From positions 1 to 50,054 of the forward strand of contig JAJXYN010000007.1 in NCBI GenBank assembly GCA_021780535.1: a DNA stretch of 50,054 nucleotides. The letters run 5' to 3'. This document shows positions 1 through 7,183 of the stretch, in pieces (position 1 is the stretch's first letter; each line of letters opens with the position of its first letter). Both the position numbers and the translations under genes were made by a program. This DNA is from a bacterium. GTDB lineage: Bacteria > Patescibacteriota > Patescibacteriia > JAGPKW01. The notes beneath the pieces are model-generated. The model had not been told where the DNA came from. It searched no databases and saw nothing but the letters and a program-made list of their open reading frames with translations.

Positions 1-159
1 CATCTATCGCCAATAGTAGCAAAAGAATAATTAAAAGAAACCAGAAAGAAGAAAGAAGAAAGAAAAAAACTAAAAACTAAAAATATTTTTAAATAAACTT
101 TTTTGCATAATTTAATATATGAGAATATTTATATATTAATTATATCATAAAAATAAAAT

Positions 160-192
160 AACCCCCTATACACAATTAAGTATGAGGGGGTT
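160..192 (-). terminator. Terminator of the secreted-protein gene
   Basis: The stem AACCCCC/GGGGGTT, extended by a TATAC/GTATG pairing, is followed on the minus strand by a T-rich tract (TTATTTTATTTTT). It lies 8 bp past the stop codon of the gene ending at 201. Confidence 0.85.
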
Positions 193-200
193 AAAGCAGT

Positions 201-1052
201 TTAGGGTTGCCAATCCCAGAGAAAATCCTCCGACACAAGAATAAGAAAATCGGAAGAAGTTCTGTAGAGTGAATAAAGTTCTTTTTTCTTATCCCCAAAA
301 ACGAAAGCAATACCAAGAGGATAAAGATAATCATTTTTGAATGCTTTCGTGATTTTTACCGTAATATCCATAGTCTTATCAAGTGTGGCAAGCAAAACCT
401 TCTCCAACTTCTGTCCACTGTGAGACTCCATGAAGTCACCAACGGGATGGCCGATCTTAAAGATCTTGACGATCATCTTCGGTGTTGCAACGAGGTTGTT
501 CTGGTTGTTCTGACCATATCGGATGATCGGAATACCAGTGTCGTAGCTTCCGGGATCTTGGTTATTGGCGACCTCAAAGTCAGCTTGGCTAACTTTACGA
601 AAAGGCTGATCAAATTCATCCTTGCTATCGGGTCTACCTTTGTTGTTTTCAAGGATTCTATTGTCATAGATAATCCCAATGTAAGTGCCCTTGGTGTCAT
701 ATTTTGCATCAAGAGAGAAAATAACTCCCTTCACGGTCGGAGCAGATTTGTCAAAGTTGAGTTTATAAAAATCCGAATCAAACTCAACCATTCCATTGCT
801 CTGACTGCTCAAGGAAAATTCTTCGACTCTCGAAGCAATCGGAGCCTTGATAACGGGAACGCCGTTATCATAGACATTCATCTCCGACATGTCCACGGGG
901 TAGAGCTGCCAGACGTTTTTGTTGAATTCAGCCTTATTTGGCCAGAATTTTTGAAGTTCCGTCTGCAAGTCTCTCGGCGTGCTCTGGGCAAAGATGGTCA
1001 AGGATGTGACCATCAACATCACTATGATCGTAAAAAGACGTCCAACCTTCAT
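201..1052 (-). CDS. Secreted protein of unknown function (283 aa)
   Basis: I do not recognise the family. The N-terminus is a clear signal peptide: MKVGR, a hydrophobic stretch, then a probable cleavage near IFAQS. The rest is soluble and rich in beta-type alternation, with no cysteines and no catalytic motif I can name. I chose the ATG at 1052 because a perfect GGAGG lies 8 nt before it; an in-frame TTG five codons upstream sits inside that SD and is unlikely. A TTGACA/TATTTT promoter precedes the gene and a strong hairpin terminator follows, so it is monocistronic. Base composition is clearly richer in G+C than the flanking housekeeping genes, which suggests acquisition or a distinct expression class. 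It is probably exported to the cell surface or medium. Confidence 0.8.
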   Translation of the reverse strand: MKVGRLFTIIVMLMVTSLTIFAQSTPRDLQTELQKFWPNKAEFNKNVWQLYPVDMSEMNVYDNGVPVIKAPIASRVEEFSLSSQSNGMVEFDSDFYKLNFDKSAPTVKGVIFSLDAKYDTKGTYIGIIYDNRILENNKGRPDSKDEFDQPFRKVSQADFEVANNQDPGSYDTGIPIIRYGQNNQNNLVATPKMIVKIFKIGHPVGDFMESHSGQKLEKVLLATLDKTMDITVKITKAFKNDYLYPLGIAFVFGDKKKELYSLYRTSSDFLILVSEDFLWDWQP

Positions 1053-1084
1053 GTGTCTTACCTCCAAAAAGAATTTGTATTTTT

Positions 1085-1113
1085 AAAATACACTTTTTTA
1101 GTAGGAATGTCAA
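1085..1113 (-). promoter_or_regulatory. Sigma-70-type promoter of the 201-1052 gene
   Basis: TTGACA (1113-1108) and TATTTT (1090-1085) are separated by 17 nt. The -10 region and its upstream flank (14 nt, aaaatacacttttt on plus) are identical to those of the promoter of the neighbouring gene at 1454, so the two genes may be co-regulated. Confidence 0.8.
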
Positions 1114-1130
1114 TAATATTTAGTACAAAT

Positions 1131-1157
1131 AAAAAACCGAGCGAATAATCCACTCGG
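1131..1157 (-). terminator. Terminator of the coiled-coil gene
   Basis: CCGAGTG and CGCTCGG form a 7-bp stem with a 7-nt loop. It is followed on minus by TTTTTT, and sits just past the stop codon at 1164. Confidence 0.9.
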
Positions 1158-1163
1158 TACAGA

Positions 1164-1454
1164 TCAAAGATCCACCCCAGTTTGTTTCTTAGCAAGATCT
1201 ATAATATCTTGATCAGAAAGATCTGGGTTTTTCGCCCTAAGACTAAGAAGATCCTTAGCAGAAATAGACTTTTTTCCATTGAGTTGTTCAATTTCGTTTG
1301 ACAACTTAGCAATTTCATCTTGCAATGCTTGATTTGAATCTTGCAATGCTTGATTCGAGTCCTTAAAACCTTGTAAGGTTTTATCGAAAGAATCTTGAAC
1401 AGGTTTCATTCTTTTATCAACAATACCCATTACAAGATCATCAAGTTCACTCAT
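1164..1454 (-). CDS. Small coiled-coil protein (96 aa)
   Basis: This unrecognised protein begins MSELDD. The middle is a predicted coiled coil that includes a short tandem repeat (DSNQALQ twice) and a Leu/Ile heptad run (IAKLSNEIEQL). It ends in a basic-acidic tail with a possible small helical domain (residues ~70-96). The ATG at 1454 is chosen because GGAGG lies 7 nt upstream; further in-frame starts up to 1562 overlap the promoter -10 and cannot be used if that promoter is real. The 5' leader begins with a perfect 10-bp hairpin (1501-1527). The gene has its own promoter and terminator. The tail resembles general oligomerising regions, so function cannot be inferred. Confidence 0.75.
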   Translation of the reverse strand: MSELDDLVMGIVDKRMKPVQDSFDKTLQGFKDSNQALQDSNQALQDEIAKLSNEIEQLNGKKSISAKDLLSLRAKNPDLSDQDIIDLAKKQTGVDL

Positions 1455-1500
1455 TCTCATTCCTCCATTTATAAGATTAGAAAGCTCTATATCTTTCTCT

Positions 1501-1527
1501 GGAAACTTTTGTTTTAAAAAAGTTTCC
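1501..1527 (-). promoter_or_regulatory. 5'-UTR hairpin at the transcript start
   Basis: GGAAACTTTT and AAAAGTTTCC pair perfectly (10 bp, 7-nt loop). The hairpin starts about 7 nt after the -10 box, so it should form the very 5' end of the mRNA. That is the usual position of a stabilising 5' stem. Confidence 0.6.
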
Positions 1528-1533
1528 ATTTTC

Positions 1534-1562
1534 AAAATACACTTTTTGTGTTCAAATATCAA
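1534..1562 (-). promoter_or_regulatory. Promoter of the coiled-coil gene
   Basis: TTGATA (1562-1557), a 17-nt spacer, then TATTTT (1539-1534). The downstream half matches the promoter at 1085-1113. Confidence 0.75.
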
Positions 1563-1569
1563 TGATAAC

Positions 1570-1597
1570 TTGCTTTTTTTTTAAAATGTGTTATTAT
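1570..1597 (+). promoter_or_regulatory. Promoter of the candidate small RNA
   Basis: TTGCTT (1570-1575), a 16-nt spacer, then TATTAT (1592-1597) on the plus strand. It is followed within 10 nt by the structured RNA. It is divergent from the coiled-coil gene promoter. Confidence 0.5.
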
Positions 1598-1603
1598 AGT
1601 ATT

Positions 1604-1722
1604 AAGGCTTGGTGGCGAAAAGCGGACCTCCTTGAAGCGCCTGATGTCCTCCTTTCCAAAGTTCAAACCACCAAGTCGGGTTGCGGTGTCGTACGTCGTA
1701 CACATCGCAACCCTCTTTTTTT
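1604..1722 (+). ncRNA. Candidate small RNA with two anti-Shine-Dalgarno motifs
   Basis: This plus-strand unit of ~118 nt lies between two minus-strand genes and has a promoter and a strong terminator of its own. A closing stem (GGCUUGGUGG at 1606 with CCACCAAGUC at 1668) encloses ~50 nt. Within it, CCUCCUU occurs twice, at 1627-1633 and 1648-1654; the second sits in GAUGUCCUCCUUUCCAAAG, which resembles the 3' end of 16S rRNA. It is much richer in G+C than its surroundings. It does not match the SRP, 6S, tmRNA or RNase P signatures I know. Function as an SD-directed antisense RNA is inference. Confidence 0.5.
1678..1722 (+). terminator. Terminator of the candidate small RNA
   Basis: GGGTTGCG..TGT (1678) pairs with ACA..CGCAACCC (ending 1713) as a long GC-rich stem, followed by CTCTTTTTTT. 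The T-run exists only on the plus strand, so the terminated transcript runs left to right. Confidence 0.85.
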
Positions 1723-3214
1723 ATTTTCTTGATTTAGGAGTAACCCAAAACCCCATATATTTACCTATCATAAGTCTCATATAAGCATCAATAGCTGGGA
1801 TAGATCCTAGTAATATAGTAATAAAAGGTAATAAAACCCATTCACCAAACAATAATATATATTTATAAAATTTAACTTTTTCTTTTGTTTTAGGTAATAA
1901 AAGAAAAGAAATAAAAGCATTTATAATCATACCAAGCATACCAATTCTCATAACCGTTTGTAATATAAAAGGAGCATTTCTAACTATTATAGATTGAGAT
2001 AAATTAGTAATATTAACAACAATCAAGGGAATAAAACCAAAGAAAAACATAACAATAGGAGCAGTAGCCCAAGTTATACCACCTTCCAATTGATTAAAAA
2101 TATAATAAAATTTAATATTAAAAGGTATTTTTTTATTTTTAAGCCACTCAGTCATAAGATAAGGAAAATTTTCCATACCATAAGCCCACCTTCTTTGTTG
2201 TTTGTATTGGTTTATAACGCTCTTAATAAAATTCTTTTCATCAACAACGTCAAGAGATACTGGTATATAAACAGGTAATACTTTATAATCTCCGTTATAA
2301 TAATTAACACATTGAAGACCAATCCTAGAATCTTCCGACACAACATCATTATTCCAAAAACCAACATCAACAAGAGCTTTAAAATTCATAGAATGAGATG
2401 AAAAAGTAAATAGTTTATCCTTTTTCATAAAATCAGAAAGCAACCAAAAAGTAGTACCACGAGCAACAAGTCTGTTTGTTGATGTGGCTTCCCAAAAATT
2501 ATTATTAAATATAGCAATAGGCTGATAACTAGTTCTGGTAGGATTATTAATAGTTAAGTGTAAATAAGACAAATGAGCAAAATATTGTTCATGAACAATA
2601 GTATCAATATCAAAATTAGAAACTATAATATTCTCATAAGGGATCTCAGGAAATTCAGCATCTAAAACCTTTTTAATATATTTACCAGCATAATTACAAT
2701 TAGATCCCTTACCTTGTACTTCGCCTTCTTGTAGATAATGAACCGTATAAATAAATTTTAAAAATTTACTTCCATATTTTTTTTCTATAATTTTTGCTTT
2801 TAAAATAAAAGCTTCTCCCTCTACACCTTCTCCAGCAAGAACAATAATCATCTTACTTAGATCATAAAAAGTATTAGACAATTTCAAAAGAGATGCTTCT
2901 ATAACCTCAATAGGTTCTCTCAGTGTAGGCAATAAAATCAAATGATAAACATTTTTCCAACTATCATTTTTTTCAGTTTTTAATTTAAAGAACCAATCTA
3001 TTGCAACTGTTTTTTTAAATTTATTCCAAGAAGCAACCAAATGTATTTCCATATAAATGACTTTGAAAAGCCACAATATATCATAAATTATAATAAAATA
3101 GATAACAAAAATAGGACTTATAAAAGTGAAAGCAAACAAAAACAAAAAAATAAATATAACAAGAGCGCCAGGTATAATTTCAAAAATTCTATATTTAAAA
3201 TCTCTTTCTATCAT
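1721..3214 (-). CDS. Membrane glycosyltransferase, family 2
   Basis: The protein has 497 aa with two membrane segments at the N-terminus (residues ~12-50), a cytoplasmic GT-A domain, and three to four hydrophobic segments at the C-terminus (~380-475). Family signatures are visible: a DxD-type metal site in SNFDIDT, the acidic SEDSR, and QQRRW near residue ~340, which matches the Q(Q/R)xRW signature of cellulose-synthase-like processive enzymes. It probably adds sugars from an activated donor to a lipid or a growing surface polysaccharide at the inner membrane. The gene follows a PspC-domain gene by 9 bp on the same strand. The substrate is not readable from sequence. Confidence 0.85.
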   Translation of the reverse strand: MIERDFKYRIFEIIPGALVIFIFLFLFAFTFISPIFVIYFIIIYDILWLFKVIYMEIHLVASWNKFKKTVAIDWFFKLKTEKNDSWKNVYHLILLPTLREPIEVIEASLLKLSNTFYDLSKMIIVLAGEGVEGEAFILKAKIIEKKYGSKFLKFIYTVHYLQEGEVQGKGSNCNYAGKYIKKVLDAEFPEIPYENIIVSNFDIDTIVHEQYFAHLSYLHLTINNPTRTSYQPIAIFNNNFWEATSTNRLVARGTTFWLLSDFMKKDKLFTFSSHSMNFKALVDVGFWNNDVVSEDSRIGLQCVNYYNGDYKVLPVYIPVSLDVVDEKNFIKSVINQYKQQRRWAYGMENFPYLMTEWLKNKKIPFNIKFYYIFNQLEGGITWATAPIVMFFFGFIPLIVVNITNLSQSIIVRNAPFILQTVMRIGMLGMIINAFISFLLLPKTKEKVKFYKYILLFGEWVLLPFITILLGSIPAIDAYMRLMIGKYMGFWVTPKSRK

Positions 3215-3223
3215 ATAAAACTA

Positions 3224-3655
3224 TTACTTATTTTTTTTAAATATTAAAATAAGACCAACAACAATCAATATAACCGGCCATATTCTAGAAAGATTTAAAT
3301 AATAAAATATATGAAAAAAATTATTCAATAAAAATAAAACTCCAACAACAATAATAATAACAGCAAATAAACTAGAATTATTTTTTTTAGTTATAATTTT
3401 AAAAATATCACCTTCTTTATCCATATCAAAAATCCTAGAGCCATCATTATTATTTTCTCTTTTAATGTTTTGTGAATCAGAATAAGGCAAAAATGCCCAC
3501 AAAAAAATATATACAATTACACCTATTCCAAAAATACTGAATATAACAAAAACAAGTCTAACTATATTTGAATCTACATTAAAATATTCACCAATACCAC
3601 CACAAACACCAGCAATTAGTGCATCATTTTTTGATCTACAAAATTTTTTATCCAT
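3224..3655 (-). CDS. PspC-domain membrane protein
   Basis: 143 aa. The N-terminal ~60 residues are a PspC domain (LIAGVCGGIGEYFNVD, then the hydrophobic segment ending FLWAFLPYSD). A charged linker and two further hydrophobic segments follow (~93-115 and ~122-140, ending SRIWPVILIVVGL), as in LiaF/DUF5668-type membrane modules. PspC domains act in envelope-stress sensing in other bacteria; the role here is inferred only from the domain. It lies 2 bp downstream of the small membrane protein gene at 3658-3903 and 9 bp upstream of the glycosyltransferase, so the three probably form one transcript. Confidence 0.85.
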   Translation of the reverse strand: MDKKFCRSKNDALIAGVCGGIGEYFNVDSNIVRLVFVIFSIFGIGVIVYIFLWAFLPYSDSQNIKRENNNDGSRIFDMDKEGDIFKIITKKNNSSLFAVIIIVVGVLFLLNNFFHIFYYLNLSRIWPVILIVVGLILIFKKNK

Positions 3656-3657
3656 AT

Positions 3658-3903
3658 TTATTTATTGTTTGACTTATAAAATTCAACAACATCTACAAAC
3701 TTACCATTTATCTTACATTGTTTCAACTTTTTTCCATCAGAATCAGAGGTTTCTCTATATTCATTACCATTTTCTGTACAATATTGAATAGCACGCTTCT
3801 CAACATTTTCTGGTTTATTGTAATCTATAGAAATAAAAATATTAATAATAAAAATCAAAACAATAGATGAAATTAAAAATAATAATAAATTTCTTTTAGA
3901 CAT
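3658..3903 (-). CDS. Small single-pass membrane protein
   Basis: 81 aa, not recognised. It has one N-terminal membrane segment (residues ~6-27) followed by a short polar domain with two cysteines (IQYCTENG and LKQCKI) that could pair outside the membrane. No SD precedes its ATG, as for most genes here. It begins the short PspC/glycosyltransferase operon. Confidence 0.65.
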   Translation of the reverse strand: MSKRNLLLFLISSIVLIFIINIFISIDYNKPENVEKRAIQYCTENGNEYRETSDSDGKKLKQCKINGKFVDVVEFYKSNNK

Positions 3904-3935
3904 AAAAAGATTTTAATCTTTAGTTATTATACATT

Positions 3936-3966
3936 AAAAAAGACTACCAGCCAAAGGCTAGTAGTC
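3936..3966 (-). terminator. Terminator of the Pro-rich secreted protein gene
   Basis: GACTACTAGCC and GGCTGGTAGTC (11-bp stem, 3-nt loop) are followed on minus by TTTTTT. It lies 17 bp beyond the stop at 3983. Confidence 0.92.
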
Positions 3967-3982
3967 AAGGAAGAAAGAGAAA

Positions 3983-4261
3983 TTACTTTTGTCCTCTTTC
4001 TTCCTTCTCGCGAGAATCACAGTCGCGGCCATTTCCTCGAAGATCGTGGTGTTTGCCACGATTCTCAAGACCATAGCCATGGCCAACTTTCTCCTTGTGT
4101 TCGCCATAGCCATTGCCATTGCCATTATCATGGCAAACAACAACAGGTGACGGAGTAGGAGTCGGGGGCGGCGGAGTGATTGTCGGAGACGGAGGGGTGA
4201 TTGCAAACGAACCCACAGAAAGTGCAAGTCCGATCGCAACAAAGATAACAACCCTCTTCAT
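3983..4261 (-). CDS. Secreted Pro-rich / Gly-His-Lys-rich small protein
   Basis: 92 aa. A signal peptide (MKRVVIFVAIGLALSVGSFA) is followed by a Pro/Thr-rich segment (PPSPTITPPPPTPTPSP). The tail is highly charged and rich in Gly, Asn, His and Lys, with two cysteines. I do not recognise a family; the composition suggests an extended surface or cell-wall-associated polypeptide, possibly metal binding through the histidines. AGGAGG precedes the ATG by 7 nt. A promoter and terminator frame it as one gene. G+C is well above that of neighbouring genes. An overlapping ORF in another frame is its shadow. Confidence 0.7.
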   Translation of the reverse strand: MKRVVIFVAIGLALSVGSFAITPPSPTITPPPPTPTPSPVVVCHDNGNGNGYGEHKEKVGHGYGLENRGKHHDLRGNGRDCDSREKEERGQK

Positions 4262-4283
4262 CCAAACCTCCTAATATGAATTT

Positions 4284-4299
4284 ACATTCTTACGAATGT
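4284..4299 (-). promoter_or_regulatory. Small leader hairpin with GTAA tetraloop
   Basis: On minus, ACATTC-GTAA-GAATGT forms a 6-bp stem capped by a GNRA-type loop between the promoter and the SD of the 4261 gene. Confidence 0.4.
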
Positions 4300-4308
4300 A
4301 TGAAACAT

Positions 4309-4337
4309 ATTATAACACATTTTTTTATTGCACAAAA
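4309..4337 (-). promoter_or_regulatory. Promoter of the Pro-rich secreted protein gene
   Basis: The -10 is TATAAT (4314-4309). TTTTGT (4337-4332) lies at 17-nt spacing, or alternatively TTGTGC at 15-nt spacing. Confidence 0.65.
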
Positions 4338-4414
4338 TAATTACAAAACAAATAACACAATAACTAGAATAGTTCTACAAATACCAAAAAAACAAAATTA
4401 TATTTTTAATATAA

Positions 4415-5005
4415 TTAAAGTCCAATTTCAGTTGCAATTCCTTGCATAGAAATTAAACAAATTTCGATAAATTTCTCTAATGATAAGTCTAAACCATCTG
4501 AATTTGCACACAAAGCAATTTCGTCACGTCTAGTACCAGCGGCAAATTTAGGTTCTTTTAAAAATCTTTTCAAAACGGAGGATACTTTAACTTCTGATAA
4601 TTTTTTTGATGGATAAACATATGCCACTGCACTAATCAAACCCATCAAACTATCTGCACAAAAAATAGACCACTCCGCTTTATTGTGTGGCTGTTTACCA
4701 GTTAAACTTGGGGCGTGAGATTTTATTATATCATGCACTGTTTCAGAAAGTTCTAATCCATATTTATCAAAAACAATTTTTGTCATATTCGGGTGAAATT
4801 CTTTATATTCGCCAGAATAATCAATATCATGAGTTAATCCAGCAATTTTCCATTCTTCAAGCAAAGGTTCGTCTATATTCAATTTATTTTCTGTTTTAAA
4901 ATAATTATAAAGTCCTTCCATGCAAGCCTCAAGCGCAAGTGAATGCGTAAATATTTTTGGTTCTACTTGCATCTTTACAGCTTCAAGGTATTTTATTCGT
5001 TCCAT
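4415..5005 (-). CDS. HD-domain phosphohydrolase
   Basis: 196 aa. The metal-binding pattern of the HD superfamily is present in order: His in FTHSLAL (~21), the HD pair in LTHDIDY (~58), His in IKSHAPS (~92), and Asp in FCADSL (~114). This layout is typical of HDIG-type hydrolases that cleave nucleotide or other phosphate esters. The substrate cannot be assigned. It is a stand-alone gene between the Pro-rich protein and the kinase gene, with 67 bp separating it from the kinase stop codon. Confidence 0.8.
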   Translation of the reverse strand: MERIKYLEAVKMQVEPKIFTHSLALEACMEGLYNYFKTENKLNIDEPLLEEWKIAGLTHDIDYSGEYKEFHPNMTKIVFDKYGLELSETVHDIIKSHAPSLTGKQPHNKAEWSIFCADSLMGLISAVAYVYPSKKLSEVKVSSVLKRFLKEPKFAAGTRRDEIALCANSDGLDLSLEKFIEICLISMQGIATEIGL

Positions 5006-5072
5006 ACTAATTTATTATTTACTATTTTATTATTATCATAATACTATAAATCATAAATTATATAAAATAAAA

Positions 5073-6374
5073 TTAAAAAAATATTTTTATTTCTGTTCCA
5101 AATTTTTTCTTAGTATAAACATCTGCATTAATTTTATTCTCTATCAAAAAAGATTTAACAAATTCCATTCCATAGCCAAGACCTTCGTTTTTAGTAGTAT
5201 TACCAATTTTGAAAAAATCACAATCAATCAAAGATTTAGAAAAAAGTTCATCTTCTTTAACAAAAGCAATCCCCGTACCATTATCTTTTATAGAAACATA
5301 TTTACTATCACCAGTATTACAAATTTCTATATCTATTCTCTTATTTTGATCTAAATTCTTTAAATTATCATAAGAATTTTTAATAATATTTTCAATAACA
5401 AAACAAAAATTCATAGGGCTACCTTTAAAATAAATATCTGCACCGTATTGTTTAATTGTTAAATTAATATTTTTTTTAAATTCTAAATTAGATTTAAAAA
5501 ACTCAACAATAGATTTAATGGTTTTATTAATATTAATAGTTTCAAAATCTTCTTTATGTCTGTTTTTTGTAGAATACATAAGCTTATCAAGTAACCCAGA
5601 TAAACCATCAACAGATTTAATCTGAGTTTTGCAAAAATCTCTTGTTTCTTCATCTATTCTTTCATCATTAGAAAATTCTTCAAGAAGAAGATAAACAGGA
5701 GTAAGTTTATTCTTAATATTATGAATAACACCAAGAACATTTCTGCCATACCAGGCATCACCTTCACTTTTATAGAGAGCAATTTGGAGTTTATCAGATT
5801 TTTCTAAATAAATTCTCACTTCATCAATTAAGGCAAGCCACAAAATTGACATAAATAAAAATAAAAACAACAAAGCAGGAACCAAATGGAATATTAGTCT
5901 AATAGATAAATTTATTATATGAGGAGAATAATTTGAAAAATTAATATATTTATACAAATATGCATCAAGAAAATTTATGGATAAAATTCTAATAAAAAAT
6001 AAAATAATAACAGTAAGTGTTAATACAAAAAATGTTCTAGATGGTTTTAATTTATTCTTATAATAAAACCATATTAATAAAATAGAATATCCCAGCAAAA
6101 TCAAAGAGCTAACATCTTCTGGATTTTTATTTACTATAGAAGTATACAAAGCACAAAGAAGCAATCCTATAATTTGCAATATTTTAGAAAAATTATAAGG
6201 AATAAAAAAAGCTAACAAAAAAACAATAGAAACAAAAAAAGAAAAAATAACATTAAACAATGTTGAATTGTAGAAATTTCCTAAATTATAAAAAATTAAT
6301 AAAATCAAATTCAAAAAACACAAAGCCAACATTGGCAAAGATAAAATCAAAGCAATTTTCTTATACTTTAACAT
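5073..6374 (-). CDS. Six-pass membrane sensor histidine kinase
   Basis: 433 aa. Six membrane segments (about 7-30, 39-60, 65-82, 90-105, 113-135, 160-183) with almost no extracytoplasmic domain lead into a kinase core. The core has the phospho-accepting His218 in GVIHNIKNKLTP, an N-box (VIENIIKNSYDN, ~326-337), G1 DNGTGI (364-369) and G2 GLGYG (398-402). Such polytopic input domains are common in kinases that sense peptides or the membrane (AgrC- and ComP-like). It is the last gene of the locus regulator - 203-aa protein - tiny peptide - kinase. A hairpin separates it from the peptide ORF and may tune its expression. The ligand assignment is inference. Confidence 0.88.
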   Translation of the reverse strand: MLKYKKIALILSLPMLALCFLNLILLIFYNLGNFYNSTLFNVIFSFFVSIVFLLAFFIPYNFSKILQIIGLLLCALYTSIVNKNPEDVSSLILLGYSILLIWFYYKNKLKPSRTFFVLTLTVIILFFIRILSINFLDAYLYKYINFSNYSPHIINLSIRLIFHLVPALLFLFLFMSILWLALIDEVRIYLEKSDKLQIALYKSEGDAWYGRNVLGVIHNIKNKLTPVYLLLEEFSNDERIDEETRDFCKTQIKSVDGLSGLLDKLMYSTKNRHKEDFETININKTIKSIVEFFKSNLEFKKNINLTIKQYGADIYFKGSPMNFCFVIENIIKNSYDNLKNLDQNKRIDIEICNTGDSKYVSIKDNGTGIAFVKEDELFSKSLIDCDFFKIGNTTKNEGLGYGMEFVKSFLIENKINADVYTKKKFGTEIKIFF

Positions 6375-6393
6375 AAATAAAACATATAAACTT

Positions 6394-6426
6394 AACCAAT
6401 AAAATTAATAAATAATTTTATTGGTT
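6394..6426 (-). promoter_or_regulatory. Hairpin between the peptide ORF and the kinase gene
   Basis: AACCAATAAAATTA and TAATTTTATTGGTT pair over 14 bp with a 5-nt loop. There is no T-run, so it is more likely an mRNA stability or processing element, or a weak attenuator. Confidence 0.5.
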
Positions 6427-6437
6427 AAATAAGTTAG

Positions 6438-6500
6438 TTAATTAAACCACCAACCTTGCACTACAAGAATATCATTCAATTTTTTAATTTTTTTAGACAT
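6438..6500 (-). CDS. Possible signal peptide ORF with C-terminal Trp-Trp (20 aa)
   Basis: The ORF reads MSKKIKKLNDILVVQGWWFN. It begins 3 bp after the stop codon of the 203-aa gene; an in-frame ATG at 6506 overlaps that stop (ATGA), giving 22 aa. AAAGG lies 9 nt before the ATG at 6500. The peptide is basic at the N-terminus and ends in a hydrophobic, aromatic tail (VVQGWWFN). It lies between an uncharacterised gene and a six-pass histidine kinase, with a response regulator upstream. That order recalls comQ-comX-comP-comA and agr-type loci. The ORF is short enough to arise by chance, and whether it is expressed is unknown. Confidence 0.35.
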   Translation of the reverse strand: MSKKIKKLNDILVVQGWWFN

Positions 6501-6502
6501 AC

Positions 6503-7114
6503 TCATAAACCTTTTTCTATTATATCAACCAATCCTTTTTTATATTCTAAAAACATAGATTCATTTATTTCTTCAGTTAAAAATGGGTTATTAAATTTAC
6601 ATTTTATTTTATCTTCTTCTTGATCCTCATAATGATCTTGAAGTGATGTTAGCGCAATTTTAGCCATACAATTTAAAAAAACATCTTTTTCATAAATATT
6701 AAACCTAAAAAGATATTGTAGTCTATCCATAAGACCATAACCAATTCTATGACCACAAATATCCTTACCCAATGCAGTTCCAATATATGTAATCATATTA
6801 GTATAAGATATCATACGAGCAACTTCCAAAGTTGGTGCACCACCAAAATATTGAGCAAAAACTATAATTCTAGAAGCATTTACCTTATTAATAAAATCCT
6901 CTACAATATCACTTTTATTTTTATAAGCATCAAATAAATTAAACACTTTTCTAATAATTTCTTGATATTCTTTTTCTACAAATATTTCATCGTCTGTAGT
7001 AAAATAATTTTTAGAGATATTATCATTCTCAAGTTCCCATCTATTAATAACCATATTCATACAGTCTTTAATAAATTGTTCTTTATTCCATTTCCATTTT
7101 GGATTTACTGACAT
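6503..7114 (-). CDS. Uncharacterised 203-aa protein of a two-component locus
   Basis: I do not recognise the family. The protein appears soluble and helical; its middle (residues ~85-135, SRIIVFAQYFGGAP to LMDRLQYLF) is moderately hydrophobic, and a late acidic stretch reads LQDHYEDQEED. No DDxxD isoprenyl-synthase motif, cysteine-protease dyad or radical-SAM motif is visible, so it is not an evident ComQ or AgrB. It lies between a response regulator (70 bp upstream) and a tiny peptide ORF plus kinase gene downstream. A role in that signalling locus (peptide processing, export or immunity) is possible but unproven. Confidence 0.7.
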   Translation of the reverse strand: MSVNPKWKWNKEQFIKDCMNMVINRWELENDNISKNYFTTDDEIFVEKEYQEIIRKVFNLFDAYKNKSDIVEDFINKVNASRIIVFAQYFGGAPTLEVARMISYTNMITYIGTALGKDICGHRIGYGLMDRLQYLFRFNIYEKDVFLNCMAKIALTSLQDHYEDQEEDKIKCKFNNPFLTEEINESMFLEYKKGLVDIIEKGL

Positions 7115-7183
7115 AATGTTATATTGTTAATTATTTTATAGCGACCTTTCAATAATTATGATTATAACAAAATCAAAATGAAT

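Noticed and set aside
1-159. The left edge, including a reading frame ending at ~30 (HLSPIVAKE then stop) and a purine-rich tract (~40-85)
   Set aside because: Nine codons are too few to claim the tail of a plus-strand gene, and no motif or RNA is visible in the rest.
420-1148. A 242-codon plus-strand ORF opposite the secreted-protein gene
   Set aside because: The minus-strand gene has a signal peptide, SD, promoter and terminator. The plus frame has none of these and is an antisense shadow of a GC-richer gene.
1320-1365. A short tandem repeat (caatgcttga..) that could be taken for a CRISPR-like repeat
   Set aside because: It lies in the coding frame of the coiled-coil protein and encodes the DSNQALQ repeat; there are no spacers of equal length.
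1559-1705. A 48-codon ORF on minus across the candidate small RNA, with an AGAGGG ahead of its ATG
   Set aside because: It runs through the terminator stem, the RNA core and the promoter region, and its own start lies inside the hairpin. The promoter-stem-terminator layout on plus explains the sequence better. It is not excluded, and it is given as the refuting alternative for the RNA.
3958-4251. A minus-strand ORF in another frame over the Pro-rich protein gene
   Set aside because: Its product is a low-complexity Leu/Arg/Met-rich string; the frame at 3983-4261 has the signal peptide, the SD and better composition.
6438-7114. The possibility that UGA is recoded (as in Absconditabacteria/Gracilibacteria), which would fuse the 203-aa gene to downstream sequence
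   Set aside because: Long housekeeping genes end at TAA, TAG or TGA at the expected lengths and no family motif continues past a TGA. The standard code fits.
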